Origin: Chloroflexota bacterium
GTDB lineage: Bacteria > Chloroflexota > Dehalococcoidia > Lucifugimonadales > Australimonadaceae
Length of the DNA: 53,617 nucleotides
Direction of reading: 5' to 3'
Assembly: GCA_009838965.1 (NCBI GenBank)
Contig: VXQP01000011.1
Coordinates: 1-53,617, forward strand
Part shown: piece after piece, positions 22,880-31,310 of the stretch
How positions within the stretch are numbered: position 1 is the stretch's first letter
Layout: each line of letters opens with the position of its first letter
The notes under the pieces: generated by a model
The model's database searches: none
Told to the model about the DNA's origin: nothing
Seen by the model: only the letters and a program-made list of their open reading frames with translations
Translations under genes and position numbers: made by a program

Positions 22880-24885
22880 GGCCGCGTGTCCGTCATCTCG
22901 AGGAACCCGTAACCGTCGACGGCGAGCCGCCACCCGCCGGGAACCACGTACCCGGTGTCCGCTGCGTCGACGACCGCGGGCCCCTCCACAACCGCTCCCG
23001 GTGTGAGGTCTGTCAGTTCGTGTGTCGGCGTGGCGACCGGCCCCTGCTCTGCAGACCACGTCACCTCCCGCGATCCGGACGCGGCGAGCTCGTGCGCGGC
23101 GAAACCGTTCACGCGTTCCGGCGACCAGTGCGGGACGCCCGCCGACACGACCATCCATGTAGCTTCGAGGGCGACGGGGCCGGGCTCATCGAGGCCGTTC
23201 GTCACCCGCTGCACCGCTCCGGCAAGCCCGTCGCCGTTGGCTGTGGGGACCAGGGCCGGGCGACCTCCCGTCCAGAGCTCCAGCACGGTCTGGAAGTCCA
23301 GTTCGTCGAAGCGGAAGCCTTCACCGCGCATGTCCTTCACAGCAACGCTCTGCATGCGCTCCGTTCCTGATTCGATGGCGTCGGCCAGGCCGGGGCTCGC
23401 AGCGGGCAAGCCGTGCGTATCGCGGTAGAGGTGCATCACGTCCGTCGTGCTCGACCCATAGGCGCTGAACACCGAGCCGAAAGGGAACGCAAGCACGCGG
23501 CGGATGCCCACATGTTCCGCGATGGAAGCCGCGTGCAGCGGCCCTGCGCCGCCGAACGCGAGCAAGGTAACGCCTGCGGGCTCCAGCCCGCGCTCTTCGA
23601 TACCCCGCACGATGGCAGCCGCCATCTCCCCGTCGATCGTCTCCCGGACCATCGCCGCCGCAGCATCCAGCGTCGTGCCGGACGGTGCGGCAACCCGTTC
23701 CGTGACGGCGTCCCTCGCCGCCGAGAGGTCGAGGGGCATCCGTCCCGCGAGGAGATGGCCGGGGTCTATGTAGCCGAGGATGAGGTCGGCGTCGGTAACG
23801 GTCCCTTCGACGCCGCCCTGTCCGTAGCACGCCGGGCCGGGATAGGAACCGGCGGAGTCCGGCCCGACCGAGAGCGTGCCGTCTCCGTCCACGCGCGCGA
23901 TGCTGCCGCCGCCCGCGCCGATGGACTCGACGCCCAGCATCGGTATGGCGAGCGGCACCCCCTCGACGGTTGGGCGCGGGTCCCACGGCGGTTGTTCCGC
24001 GGACGCGAAGGCCACGTCGAGGCTGGTGCCGCCCATGTCCGCGGCGACGACGTGCTCCGCGCCGGTGAGTTGCGCGATGCGCCATGCGCCGAGCACCGCC
24101 GCCGCGGGACCGGACTGCAACGTCTCGGCCGCGACGGTCTTCGCGACGCGCGCGCAGCCGCCGCTCGCGTGAGTGACGAGCAGGGGCCAGCGGTAGCCCG
24201 CGTCTCGGAGCCGGTCTTCCAGGTCGTACAGGCTGCGGGTCATCTCGCGGTGGAGCATCTCGTTGACGATGAGTGAGTTGGCCCGGGCGTGGTCGTTGGA
24301 GACGGGCGAGACCTCCGTGCTGAGTTGCAGCGGGACGGAGCGCAGGTAATGCACGGGGTATCGCTCGTGGATGATCTCCCGTACGCGGACCTCGTGGGCG
24401 TCGTTCCGCCACGCGTTGCGGAGGCAGACGCCGATGATCCGCGCGCCCCGGTGCACCAGCCCTCTGACCGCGGCGAGCACCTCCTCAGGGTTCACCGGCG
24501 CGGCTTCTGTGCCGTTCTCGTCTATAGCCCCGCCGATGCCGGTGATCATCTCCGGCCTGATGAAGCCCTGCGCTATGACGCCCGCGGGGTCGTCGCCGTA
24601 AAGGTCCTCCTCGGCGCCCGCGCTCACGAGCAGCCCCGCCTTCGCCCCGCGCCCCTGCACGATGATGTTCGTACCGATCGTCGTCGCCAGCCGGAACACG
24701 GACGCCTCGCGCAGCAGTCCCGCGGTGTCCGTGCCGAACGCTGCCGCGCCCGCAGCTACGCACTCCAGCACGCACGCGGGAACGTCGTGTGCGGTCGTGG
24801 GCACCTTCGCCGTGCGATAGGTCTGGCCGTCCGAGAAGAAGCCGTCGGTGAACGTACCGCCGACGTCCAGATCGATGGTGTACAT
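22876..24885 (-). CDS. HyuA-like hydantoinase/oxoprolinase subunit (second copy; carboxylase alpha-type)
   Basis: 669 residues. Nucleotide-binding actin-like fold motifs: IDLDVGGTFTDGF (4-16), ATTIGTNIIVQGRG (about 68-81), ADMGGTSLDVAF and GAGGGSIARVD. These are shared by HyuA, the acetone carboxylase ATPase subunit and acetophenone carboxylase alpha-type subunits. It is clearly diverged from the HyuA at 27014-29143, and is about 40 residues shorter. The ATG overlaps the HyuB stop as TGATG, and its own stop overlaps CaiB. I infer an ATP-using kinase subunit that activates carbonyl or bicarbonate in a four-subunit carboxylase. Confidence 0.85.
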   Translation of the reverse strand: MYTIDLDVGGTFTDGFFSDGQTYRTAKVPTTAHDVPACVLECVAAGAAAFGTDTAGLLREASVFRLATTIGTNIIVQGRGAKAGLLVSAGAEEDLYGDDPAGVIAQGFIRPEMITGIGGAIDENGTEAAPVNPEEVLAAVRGLVHRGARIIGVCLRNAWRNDAHEVRVREIIHERYPVHYLRSVPLQLSTEVSPVSNDHARANSLIVNEMLHREMTRSLYDLEDRLRDAGYRWPLLVTHASGGCARVAKTVAAETLQSGPAAAVLGAWRIAQLTGAEHVVAADMGGTSLDVAFASAEQPPWDPRPTVEGVPLAIPMLGVESIGAGGGSIARVDGDGTLSVGPDSAGSYPGPACYGQGGVEGTVTDADLILGYIDPGHLLAGRMPLDLSAARDAVTERVAAPSGTTLDAAAAMVRETIDGEMAAAIVRGIEERGLEPAGVTLLAFGGAGPLHAASIAEHVGIRRVLAFPFGSVFSAYGSSTTDVMHLYRDTHGLPAASPGLADAIESGTERMQSVAVKDMRGEGFRFDELDFQTVLELWTGGRPALVPTANGDGLAGAVQRVTNGLDEPGPVALEATWMVVSAGVPHWSPERVNGFAAHELAASGSREVTWSAEQGPVATPTHELTDLTPGAVVEGPAVVDAADTGYVVPGGWRLAVDGYGFLEMTDTRP

Positions 24886-27017
24886 CAGTCGTGCTCTCCC
24901 CAGAACGGCTTGTCGTAGCCGGGGACGCGTGGGTCGGGCCAGTCGCCGTAGTAGATGAGGAGGTGCTCCTTCGGTTTCTGTGTCAGCCAGCCGCCGATGA
25001 AGTCGTCGAAACTCTTTCCGCGAGCGATGCGCGCCTGCCGCTCCTCCTCTCGCAACGCCTCCGTACCGGCGTGATCGACTCGCAGTGTCTCCTCGTCGTA
25101 GACGACCTTGTACACGCGCGAGGCGACGGCGGCGGAGATCATCCCTTCCCGCACGTCGGTCATCACCGCCTCCGGGTCGCGCTCAAGCACGTCGCCGTAG
25201 CCGCCGCCGGACCCCGTATCGCACAGGAACACGTCGCCGATCTCGAACTCCTTGGGGTTGACGCTGGACGACTCGAACGCGTACTCGCCGCCGAGCCGGC
25301 GCTCAGCCGCCAGCGAGTGGTGCGTGAGCTCCGGCAGCGCGCCCTCCGCCATCAGTTTCAACGCGTCGTTCTTCGTGATGGTGAGGCGAGGGTTGGGCGG
25401 TCCCCAGTAACCGCCGAACAGCCCCGGATTGTGCGAGATGACGTCCGACGTCCCCCAGGAGGTCATCACCACCGGGTTCGGGTAGGCCATGCTGACCTCG
25501 ATCAGGGCCGAGCCCCCTCGGTACATGCCGAAACCGTGGTAGTCCGTGCCGAGCAGTCCCCGCGCGACGATGGTGAACGGGTAGCGCGCGTCGAACTCCT
25601 CCACCTCGCCCGCATCGGTCATCGACGCCCAGTAGAACCCGGTGGAGTGCTCGCCGTCGCCGTCGAACCGCGCGCCTTGTCCCGCTCCGTTGCCGGTGGA
25701 CGTGATGCCCGTGGCGCGGTAACCGAACAGGTTGGAGCCGTAGAACACCAGCGCCACCATGTTCCGCGAGAAGGGCGCCGAGACGTTCTCCCTGAACGGG
25801 CTGTCGAACAGCATCTTGGACCCGATGATGTGGAAGCTCTGCACCACCGCCGCGGAGATGATGGTGCCTTCCGTGTGCGCGACGTCCTCCGGCGAATTCG
25901 CGACCGACGGCCCCTCGATGAGGAAGGTGAGCGGTTCGAACAGCCCCACGTTCGGCATCAGCCCCCGGAAGAAGTAGGCGAACAGGTAGACTGCCTGCGA
26001 GGCGCGCACGAGGTGCCACGTTGCGTGTACCGGCCCCTTGCCGTTCGGCGGCGAGACACCCTGCACGAGGATGGTCATCTCACCGCCCTCCTTGATGACC
26101 GTGACCGGTATCCGCACCAGCCCCTTCTCCGCGCCGATGGTGTCGTTGAAGAGGATGGAGCGGTAGACGCCGTCGTTGATCTGGCGCAGCCGGTCGGATG
26201 CCAGTTCGCTCGAACGGTCGATCAGCCTGCGCAGACCGCCCGACACGGCCGCGGGGCCTCGGCGCTCGACCTCGCGGAGGATGCGGTCGCGCATCCGCAG
26301 GCAGGTCGCCACGCGCGAGCGCAGCTCCACGGCGAACACGAACGGGTTGCGCACGGAGCCGCACAGGTAGTCCAGCATGTCCTTGCGGATGCGGAAGTTC
26401 TCGCCGATCTTCACCCCCGCCATGTGAAAGCCCTCTTCGAACCGGCTCGTGGCGTACGGGTTGAATCCGCCCGGTGAGACGGAACCGCAGTCGCCCTGGT
26501 GTCCACCCACCTCGGCCCACGCCACGAGTTCGCCCTCGTGAAAGACCGGCATCGCCGTGAACATGTCCGGCGCGTGGGTGGAACCGGCGAGCGGATTGTT
26601 GAAGAAGAAGATGTCGCCCTCGTTCAAGCCGACCGTGGGGTCGTCCCGGTAGTACTTCAGGATGAACTTGGACTGGGCGTAGTTGAGCAGTGCGTGGAAG
26701 TGGATGCCCGTGGAGGCGACGGCCAGATCCCCGCTGGGCGTGAATATGGCGGTGGACATGTCGCCCGCGAGGATGATGTCGGAGATCGAGAGGTTCTGCC
26801 AGACCTCGCGCGCCTCCTCAACGATGGTGAGCATCTTGTGGTAGAAGATCTCGAGCTCCACGTCGGAGAGGAGGTCGTAGCCTTCCTTCTCGATCGGGCT
26901 CGGCTCGGCGGCCTTCTCCACGATCAGTTCCGGGTCCCAGCCCGGCCCCTTGCCGTAGGCGTGGCGGTCGTACACGAGCCCCTCGTGCAGCTTGATCTGG
27001 TCTTTGAGGGATGTCAC
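24885..27017 (-). CDS. HyuB-like hydantoinase/oxoprolinase subunit (carboxylase beta-type)
   Basis: 710 residues from a GTG at 27017 that overlaps the HyuA stop (GTGA), with GGAGAAG before it; the frame is open far upstream inside hyuA but that part is not coding. Family features: LSISDIILAGDMSTAIF, GDIFFFNNPLAGSTHAPDMF (about 135-155), VGGHQGDCG, RPLTFLIEGP-like VGLFEPLTFLIEG and the C-terminal GDVFLCDTGSGGGYGD. Two HyuA genes flank it. This subunit carries the carboxylation or hydrolysis site in acetone and acetophenone carboxylases and in 5-oxoprolinase. The neighbouring gamma-like gene favours a carboxylase. Confidence 0.85.
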   Translation of the reverse strand: MTSLKDQIKLHEGLVYDRHAYGKGPGWDPELIVEKAAEPSPIEKEGYDLLSDVELEIFYHKMLTIVEEAREVWQNLSISDIILAGDMSTAIFTPSGDLAVASTGIHFHALLNYAQSKFILKYYRDDPTVGLNEGDIFFFNNPLAGSTHAPDMFTAMPVFHEGELVAWAEVGGHQGDCGSVSPGGFNPYATSRFEEGFHMAGVKIGENFRIRKDMLDYLCGSVRNPFVFAVELRSRVATCLRMRDRILREVERRGPAAVSGGLRRLIDRSSELASDRLRQINDGVYRSILFNDTIGAEKGLVRIPVTVIKEGGEMTILVQGVSPPNGKGPVHATWHLVRASQAVYLFAYFFRGLMPNVGLFEPLTFLIEGPSVANSPEDVAHTEGTIISAAVVQSFHIIGSKMLFDSPFRENVSAPFSRNMVALVFYGSNLFGYRATGITSTGNGAGQGARFDGDGEHSTGFYWASMTDAGEVEEFDARYPFTIVARGLLGTDYHGFGMYRGGSALIEVSMAYPNPVVMTSWGTSDVISHNPGLFGGYWGPPNPRLTITKNDALKLMAEGALPELTHHSLAAERRLGGEYAFESSSVNPKEFEIGDVFLCDTGSGGGYGDVLERDPEAVMTDVREGMISAAVASRVYKVVYDEETLRVDHAGTEALREEERQARIARGKSFDDFIGGWLTQKPKEHLLIYYGDWPDPRVPGYDKPFWGEHD

Positions 27018-29143
27018 GTCTGCTTCTCCAACCATCCCATACGGTGTTCGTCCAACCGGAAGTACCACCCGCGCGGCGCGGCGCCCACCGAGTCTTCCGC
27101 CTCGATGAGCACGGGGCCTTCCATCGCCGCGCCCGGCCCGAGATCGTCCAGACGGTAGACCGGCGTCTCTTCCCAGCCCCGCTCCAGCTCCCAGAGCACG
27201 CGCCGCGAGCCGATGGGCGGCGGCATGGCCGGGGCGGCCTCGAACGACGGCAGCGCGAGCTTCTCCGACGCGCCTATGACGTTGAGCCGGACGAGCCGCA
27301 CCTCCGCGCCGGACTCCGGCGAGGTCGAACCCTCGCCGAAACTGTCCGCGTACGCGTTCTGGAAGCGGTCGAAGAGCGTGGAGAGGTCGGCTGCGCCGTC
27401 CACGTGCAGACCGGAGTGCGGTATGTCGAGCGTCTGGCGCTGCATGCCGTAGCTCATCTGCAGCTCCAGCACGAACGTGACCGCGTCCGGGTCGAGCCCC
27501 TCTTCCGCGATGTCCCTGCCTGCACTGACCAGCAACTCCTCGATCTCCCCGTTGAGCACGTCGGCGGCAGCGGGGTCGAACTCGGTGCTGCCCGGCATCC
27601 GGATGACGACCTTCCGTCCTTTCTCGTAGGTCTGCACGAGGTCCATCGAGAGCGTCCCGAACGCGCCGAACGCCCCAGCGAACGGCGGCAGCGCGATGCG
27701 CCGGACGTCGGCGAACTCGGCGTAGCCCGCCGCGTGCACAGGCCCCGCGCCGCCTACGGCGAACGCCGTGAACTCCCTGGGGTCGGAGCCGGAATTGAGC
27801 GCAGTCCGCATGTACAGCTCCTGCCCCATGATGCCGTCTATCTGGTGGCGGATGTGCCACGCGGCCTCGTCGACGGTCATGCCGAGCGGCTCCGCCACCC
27901 GTGTCCGCACCGCCTCGGCGGCGAGCGCGGCGTCGAGCTTGATACGGCCTCCGAGGAAGTAGTCCGGGTCGATGTAGCCGAGCACCACGTCGGCGTCGGT
28001 GACGGTCGGTTCCGTACCGCCCCTGCCGTAGCAGGCCGGGCCTGGGCGCGAGCGCGCGCTGCGCGGCCCCACGTGGAGCCTCCGGTCCTCGATGTACGCG
28101 ATGCTCCCGCCCCCAGCGCCGATCGACCAGTGAGCGATGACCGGCACCTGCACCCGCCACCGGTCGAAGACCGGGTCCGCTTCGTAGAGCCGGTCCCGCG
28201 CCTCGACGATCAACCCGGCGTCGAAGCTCGTGCCGCCCATGTCAGTCAGGAGGACGTTGCGCAGGCCGTACTCCTCGGCGAGCGCGCGGGCGCCGAACAC
28301 TCCGGCCACCGGCCCGCTGCCGAGCAGGTGGACGGGGCGTGTGCGTGAGACCGACGAGATGCCGCCAGTGCACTTCGCGAGGAACAACGGCTTGCGGTAG
28401 CCCATGTCCAGCAGGTCGTTGCTGATGTCGAGGATGTGCTCCTCCGTGTTCACGCGCAGGTAAGCGTCGATAATCGTGGTCAGGCTGCGGCGGTACTCGC
28501 CCATCTGCGGCGAGACCTCGTGCGAGAGGAAGACCGGCATCCGCCCCAGGTACACCTCCGGATACTCCTCGTGGATCAGGTCCCGGACGCGGTTCTCATG
28601 CTCAGGGTTGATGAACGAGTTGAGCAGGACGATGACGAACCCGCGCACGCCCAGGTCGACCAGCCGCTGCACCTGCGTCCGCACCTCGTCCTCGTCGAGG
28701 GGAATGAGCACCTGCCCCCGGCTGTCTATGCGCTCGCGCAGGCTCACCGTGAACTCGTCGCGGGGGATGAGCGGCTCAGGCTTGCGCGCGCGTCCCTTCG
28801 CGAACCGCACCTCCAGCGGCATCCCGTCCGCCCAGCTGCGCGACCGTCCCACCTTGAGGGTGTCCTCGAACCCCATGGTCGTCAGGAGGCCGAGTTTCGG
28901 GCCCGAGCGCTCGATCAGCGTGTTCGTCCCGACGGTCGTCGAGTAGATGAGCGCCTCGGCATCCCGCGCGACGTCGGCGAGGTCGGCGCCCAGCCGTTCG
29001 GCGGCGCGGGCGGCGGCCTCCATGAAGCAGTCCTTCAGGTCGTGGTGGGTCGTCTCCGCCTTCGCCCAGACGAGGTCCCCGTTCAGCACGCCGACGGCGT
29101 CGGTGAACGTCCCGCCTATGTCGAGTCCCAGCCGTGCGTTCAC
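27014..29143 (-). CDS. HyuA-like hydantoinase/oxoprolinase subunit (first copy; carboxylase alpha-type)
   Basis: 709 residues from a GTG at 29143 overlapping the gamma-like gene stop (GTGA). Phosphate-binding motifs: LGLDIGGTFTDAV (5-17), YSTTVGTNTLIERSG (about 67-81), TDMGGTSFDAGLI and IGAGGGSIAYIED. Two blocks typical of the family follow: RPGPACYGRGG and TVTDADVVLGYIDPDYFLGG. The C-terminal 150 residues form the variable domain. It is the larger of two HyuA paralogues in the operon and is next to the gamma-like gene, as in acetone/acetophenone carboxylase loci. It is expected to bind ATP and phosphorylate substrate or bicarbonate. Confidence 0.85.
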   Translation of the reverse strand: MNARLGLDIGGTFTDAVGVLNGDLVWAKAETTHHDLKDCFMEAAARAAERLGADLADVARDAEALIYSTTVGTNTLIERSGPKLGLLTTMGFEDTLKVGRSRSWADGMPLEVRFAKGRARKPEPLIPRDEFTVSLRERIDSRGQVLIPLDEDEVRTQVQRLVDLGVRGFVIVLLNSFINPEHENRVRDLIHEEYPEVYLGRMPVFLSHEVSPQMGEYRRSLTTIIDAYLRVNTEEHILDISNDLLDMGYRKPLFLAKCTGGISSVSRTRPVHLLGSGPVAGVFGARALAEEYGLRNVLLTDMGGTSFDAGLIVEARDRLYEADPVFDRWRVQVPVIAHWSIGAGGGSIAYIEDRRLHVGPRSARSRPGPACYGRGGTEPTVTDADVVLGYIDPDYFLGGRIKLDAALAAEAVRTRVAEPLGMTVDEAAWHIRHQIDGIMGQELYMRTALNSGSDPREFTAFAVGGAGPVHAAGYAEFADVRRIALPPFAGAFGAFGTLSMDLVQTYEKGRKVVIRMPGSTEFDPAAADVLNGEIEELLVSAGRDIAEEGLDPDAVTFVLELQMSYGMQRQTLDIPHSGLHVDGAADLSTLFDRFQNAYADSFGEGSTSPESGAEVRLVRLNVIGASEKLALPSFEAAPAMPPPIGSRRVLWELERGWEETPVYRLDDLGPGAAMEGPVLIEAEDSVGAAPRGWYFRLDEHRMGWLEKQT

Positions 29144-29481
29144 GATGTGCCTCCGCCGGCGTGCTTGCGCTTGAGGGCGTCGATGTCGGGTTGGATGTCG
29201 TTGGTCAGCGGGTGCCCCGGCGGCAGGTATTCGTTCTCCACCATCACCCCGCAATGCGGGCAGTAGAACTCGATGATCCGCACCCAGTCCGGGTCGAAGG
29301 AGTAGTTGAACACCGGGTGGTCGCTGATCGGCTTGTGTATCTCGCGCGGGTCGCGCTCGTGCAGCAGGCAGCCGCGCTTGTACGGCTCCCGGGCGGAGAT
29401 GAGGTCGCCGCCGCACCGGTTGCAGCACCAGAGCTCCCGCTCCAGGTCGATATCGAGGTATTCGGTGATCCGTACGCGCAA
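29140..29481 (-). CDS. Acetone carboxylase gamma subunit-like zinc-ribbon protein
   Basis: 113 residues from a TTG at 29481, three bases past the end of the DUF35 gene; a CTG two codons earlier would overlap its stop. The layout ELWCCNRCGGDL (16-27) ... EFYCPHCGVMVENEY (71-85) gives two C-x2-C pairs (Cys20/23 and Cys74/77), as in the AcxC/Apc gamma family. The middle has a conserved HERDPREIH segment. In acetone and acetophenone carboxylases this small subunit joins the large HyuA/HyuB-type subunits. Its presence between DUF35 and HyuA is the best sign that the operon codes for a carboxylase rather than a hydantoinase. Confidence 0.75.
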   Translation of the reverse strand: MRVRITEYLDIDLERELWCCNRCGGDLISAREPYKRGCLLHERDPREIHKPISDHPVFNYSFDPDWVRIIEFYCPHCGVMVENEYLPPGHPLTNDIQPDIDALKRKHAGGGTS

Positions 29482-29483
29482 CG

Positions 29484-29882
29484 TCAGGCCCCCGCCGGTG
29501 TGAAGTACGGAAGCCGCAGGCCCTCCGGCCCATCCCGGAACACCACGCGCACCGGCTCTCCCACCCGCAGCGACTCGGGCTCGGCGTCCACGATGTTCGT
29601 GAACATGCGCGGCCCCTCCTCCAATTCCACGATGGCGGTCACGTACGGCACGATAGCCTGGAACGCCGGACTGGGGCCTCGGTACACCACGCTGTATGAG
29701 TACAGCACGCCGTTGCCGGACGCCTCGCGCCACTCCGGTTCGGCGGCGGGGCACTTCGCGCAGAGCGGGCGGGCGTAGTACTGGTACACGTTGCACGCGG
29801 CGCAGTACTGTAGCATGAGCTTTCCCTGCTCTACGCCGTCCCAGTACGGCTGCGTGACCGTATTCACCCGCTCCATCGTCAT
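29484..29882 (-). CDS. DUF35 zinc-ribbon/OB-fold protein (thiolase partner)
   Basis: 132 residues from the ATG at 29882, overlapping the thiolase-like stop (ATGA). The N-terminal zinc ribbon has four cysteines, Cys27/30/41/44, in QYCAACNVYQYYARPLCAKC. The OB-fold follows: GVLYSYSVVYRG, VTAIVELEEGPRMFTNIVD, VGEPVRVVF. DUF35 proteins bind thiolase-superfamily partners and are required for their activity, for example ChsH2-type domains with Ltp2 aldolases. The tight coupling to the thiolase-like gene supports such a complex. Confidence 0.85.
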   Translation of the reverse strand: MTMERVNTVTQPYWDGVEQGKLMLQYCAACNVYQYYARPLCAKCPAAEPEWREASGNGVLYSYSVVYRGPSPAFQAIVPYVTAIVELEEGPRMFTNIVDAEPESLRVGEPVRVVFRDGPEGLRLPYFTPAGA

Positions 29883-31048
29883 GTCCCCAGCACCAGCGTG
29901 ATGGACGACGATGCGAGCGCCGCCGTTCCTTGCGACACCGCGATCTTCGCGTCCGCCACCTGCCGCTCCCCGCACTCGCCGCGCAGCTGTCGCGTGGCCT
30001 CGACGATGAAGTGCCCGTGTCCGCCGTTGTAGGAGAGCAGCCCGCCGTGCGTGTTCGTGGGCATGCTTCCGCCCAGGTCGATGTTTCCCGCTTCCACGAA
30101 TGCGCCTCCTTCGCCCGCGCCGCAGAAACCCATGTTCTCCAGCGTCACCATCGCCGTGCTGGTGAACGAGTCGTACAGCTCCAGCACGTCGACCTCGTCG
30201 CGGTTGATCCCGGCGGCGGCGAACGCCTCGTCCGCGGACTCGCGGATCGGAAACGACGTGATGGAGGGGGCCTGGTACGGGTTGTAGCCCTGGTGCGCCT
30301 GCCCGAGGCCGAGCAGGTACACGGGATCGCGCCGGAGCGTGCTCGCGTATTCCGGGGTCGTCACGAGGATGGCGCTGCCCCAGTCTGAGATGAGCGCGCA
30401 TTCGTCGCGGTGCAGCGGCCACGCGATGACGGGACTGGCCAGCACATCCTCCACGGTGACGGGTTTGCGGAGCTGCGCACGCTCGTTGAGCGCGCCATGC
30501 GCCCTGAACGTAACGGCGATGCGCGCGAACTGCTCCGGCGTGGAGCCGTACTCGTACATGTGCCGTGTGGCCATCATCCCGTACAGCGCGGGAGCGGTCG
30601 GCCCGTACGGGCCGTCGAACTCGTGAGGCGGCTCGATGCTGCTCAGGTGCCCGACCTGCGAGCTCATCGCCTGCACCTTGTCCTGGCGCGAGAACTTGGA
30701 CGCCCGGTTGTCTCCGTCCGCGACCATCACCGCCCTGCAGCGCCCCGACTCGACCAGCGCGGCGGCGAGCGCCATGTTGGAGTGGGGCGTCGCTCCGCCC
30801 ATCTGCACTGCGGAAGTGAACCGGGGGCGCAGACCCAGGTACTCGGTCAGCCACGTCGAGAACATATGGTGCGGCTCCGCGTCCGGGCTGGACGTGAGCA
30901 CGCCGTCTATCGAGGCGGGGTCTATCGGGCAATCGGCCAGCAGGTCCAGGAACGCTTCCGCGTACAGCTGCACCGTCGTCTTCCCGGTGGCGCGTCCGCC
31001 GCGCGCCTCGCCGACTCCCGCAATCGCAACCTTTGGGTTCGTGGCCAT
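29879..31048 (-). CDS. Thiolase-superfamily protein lacking the nucleophilic cysteine
   Basis: 389 residues, first gene of the carboxylase operon. Thiolase fold features: VAIAGVGEARGGRATGKT at the start, DGVLTSSPD, SGRCRAVMVADGD, ELYDSFTSTAMVTLENMGF and THGGLLSYNGGHG with the conserved histidines. The position of the nucleophile is occupied by QMGGATPHSN, with no cysteine, as in SCP2/Ltp-type proteins. Ltp2-like members with DUF35 partners catalyse retro-aldol cleavage of CoA thioesters rather than thiolysis. Here a retro-aldolase or carbon-carbon bond-forming role is inferred. A near-consensus promoter lies 46 bases upstream. Confidence 0.85.
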   Translation of the reverse strand: MATNPKVAIAGVGEARGGRATGKTTVQLYAEAFLDLLADCPIDPASIDGVLTSSPDAEPHHMFSTWLTEYLGLRPRFTSAVQMGGATPHSNMALAAALVESGRCRAVMVADGDNRASKFSRQDKVQAMSSQVGHLSSIEPPHEFDGPYGPTAPALYGMMATRHMYEYGSTPEQFARIAVTFRAHGALNERAQLRKPVTVEDVLASPVIAWPLHRDECALISDWGSAILVTTPEYASTLRRDPVYLLGLGQAHQGYNPYQAPSITSFPIRESADEAFAAAGINRDEVDVLELYDSFTSTAMVTLENMGFCGAGEGGAFVEAGNIDLGGSMPTNTHGGLLSYNGGHGHFIVEATRQLRGECGERQVADAKIAVSQGTAALASSSITLVLGT

Positions 31049-31093
31049 CGCCTCGCTCGAATCGTGGCGCTCACACAGGCCACGCGCGCAACC

Positions 31094-31122
31094 TTATATG
31101 GGCGGGCGTGAACAGTGTCAAG
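31094..31122 (-). promoter_or_regulatory. Near-consensus sigma-70-type promoter of the carboxylase operon
   Basis: On the minus strand: TTGACA (31122-31117), exactly 17 bases, then TATAAG (31099-31094). The -35 is perfect and the -10 matches five of six. Transcription would start near 31087, giving a leader of about 39 bases before the thiolase-like ATG at 31048. Confidence 0.75.
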
Positions 31123-31140
31123 GCAAACCCTCGCCCGCGC

Positions 31141-31261
31141 TCATGGTGAGCCTGTCGAACCATCCTGCCCTTCCTCGTCGTTCCCATGAAATAGCGTTAC
31201 GCAGCCGACTTCGTCATTCCCGCACCGGTGGGAATCCAGGGTGACCGGGCAGGTCACGCGG
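31141..31261. repeat. Composite intergenic repeat, copy 2
   Basis: Module one (31141-31162) is identical to 1171-1192. Module two (31213-31261) matches 1195-1243 and contains the dyad ATTCCC...GGGAAT around ACCGGT. The two modules are separated here by 50 bases of unrelated sequence. It lies just upstream of the carboxylase-operon promoter. Confidence 0.75.
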
Positions 31262-31310
31262 TGGAAGTGTAGTGCGGGCGCTTGGCCCCTTCCGTATGAC
31301 ATCCGCCCCT

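Noticed and set aside
27018-28160. N-terminal extension of the HyuB frame into the hyuA gene
   Set aside because: The extension is out of frame with the real HyuA and has no homology-like pattern; the GTG at 27017 with GGAGAAG and the GTGA overlap explains the start.
24891-28348. Two long plus-strand frames opposite hyuB and hyuA
   Set aside because: Low-complexity valine/arginine/histidine-rich translations without domains, opposite strongly conserved genes.
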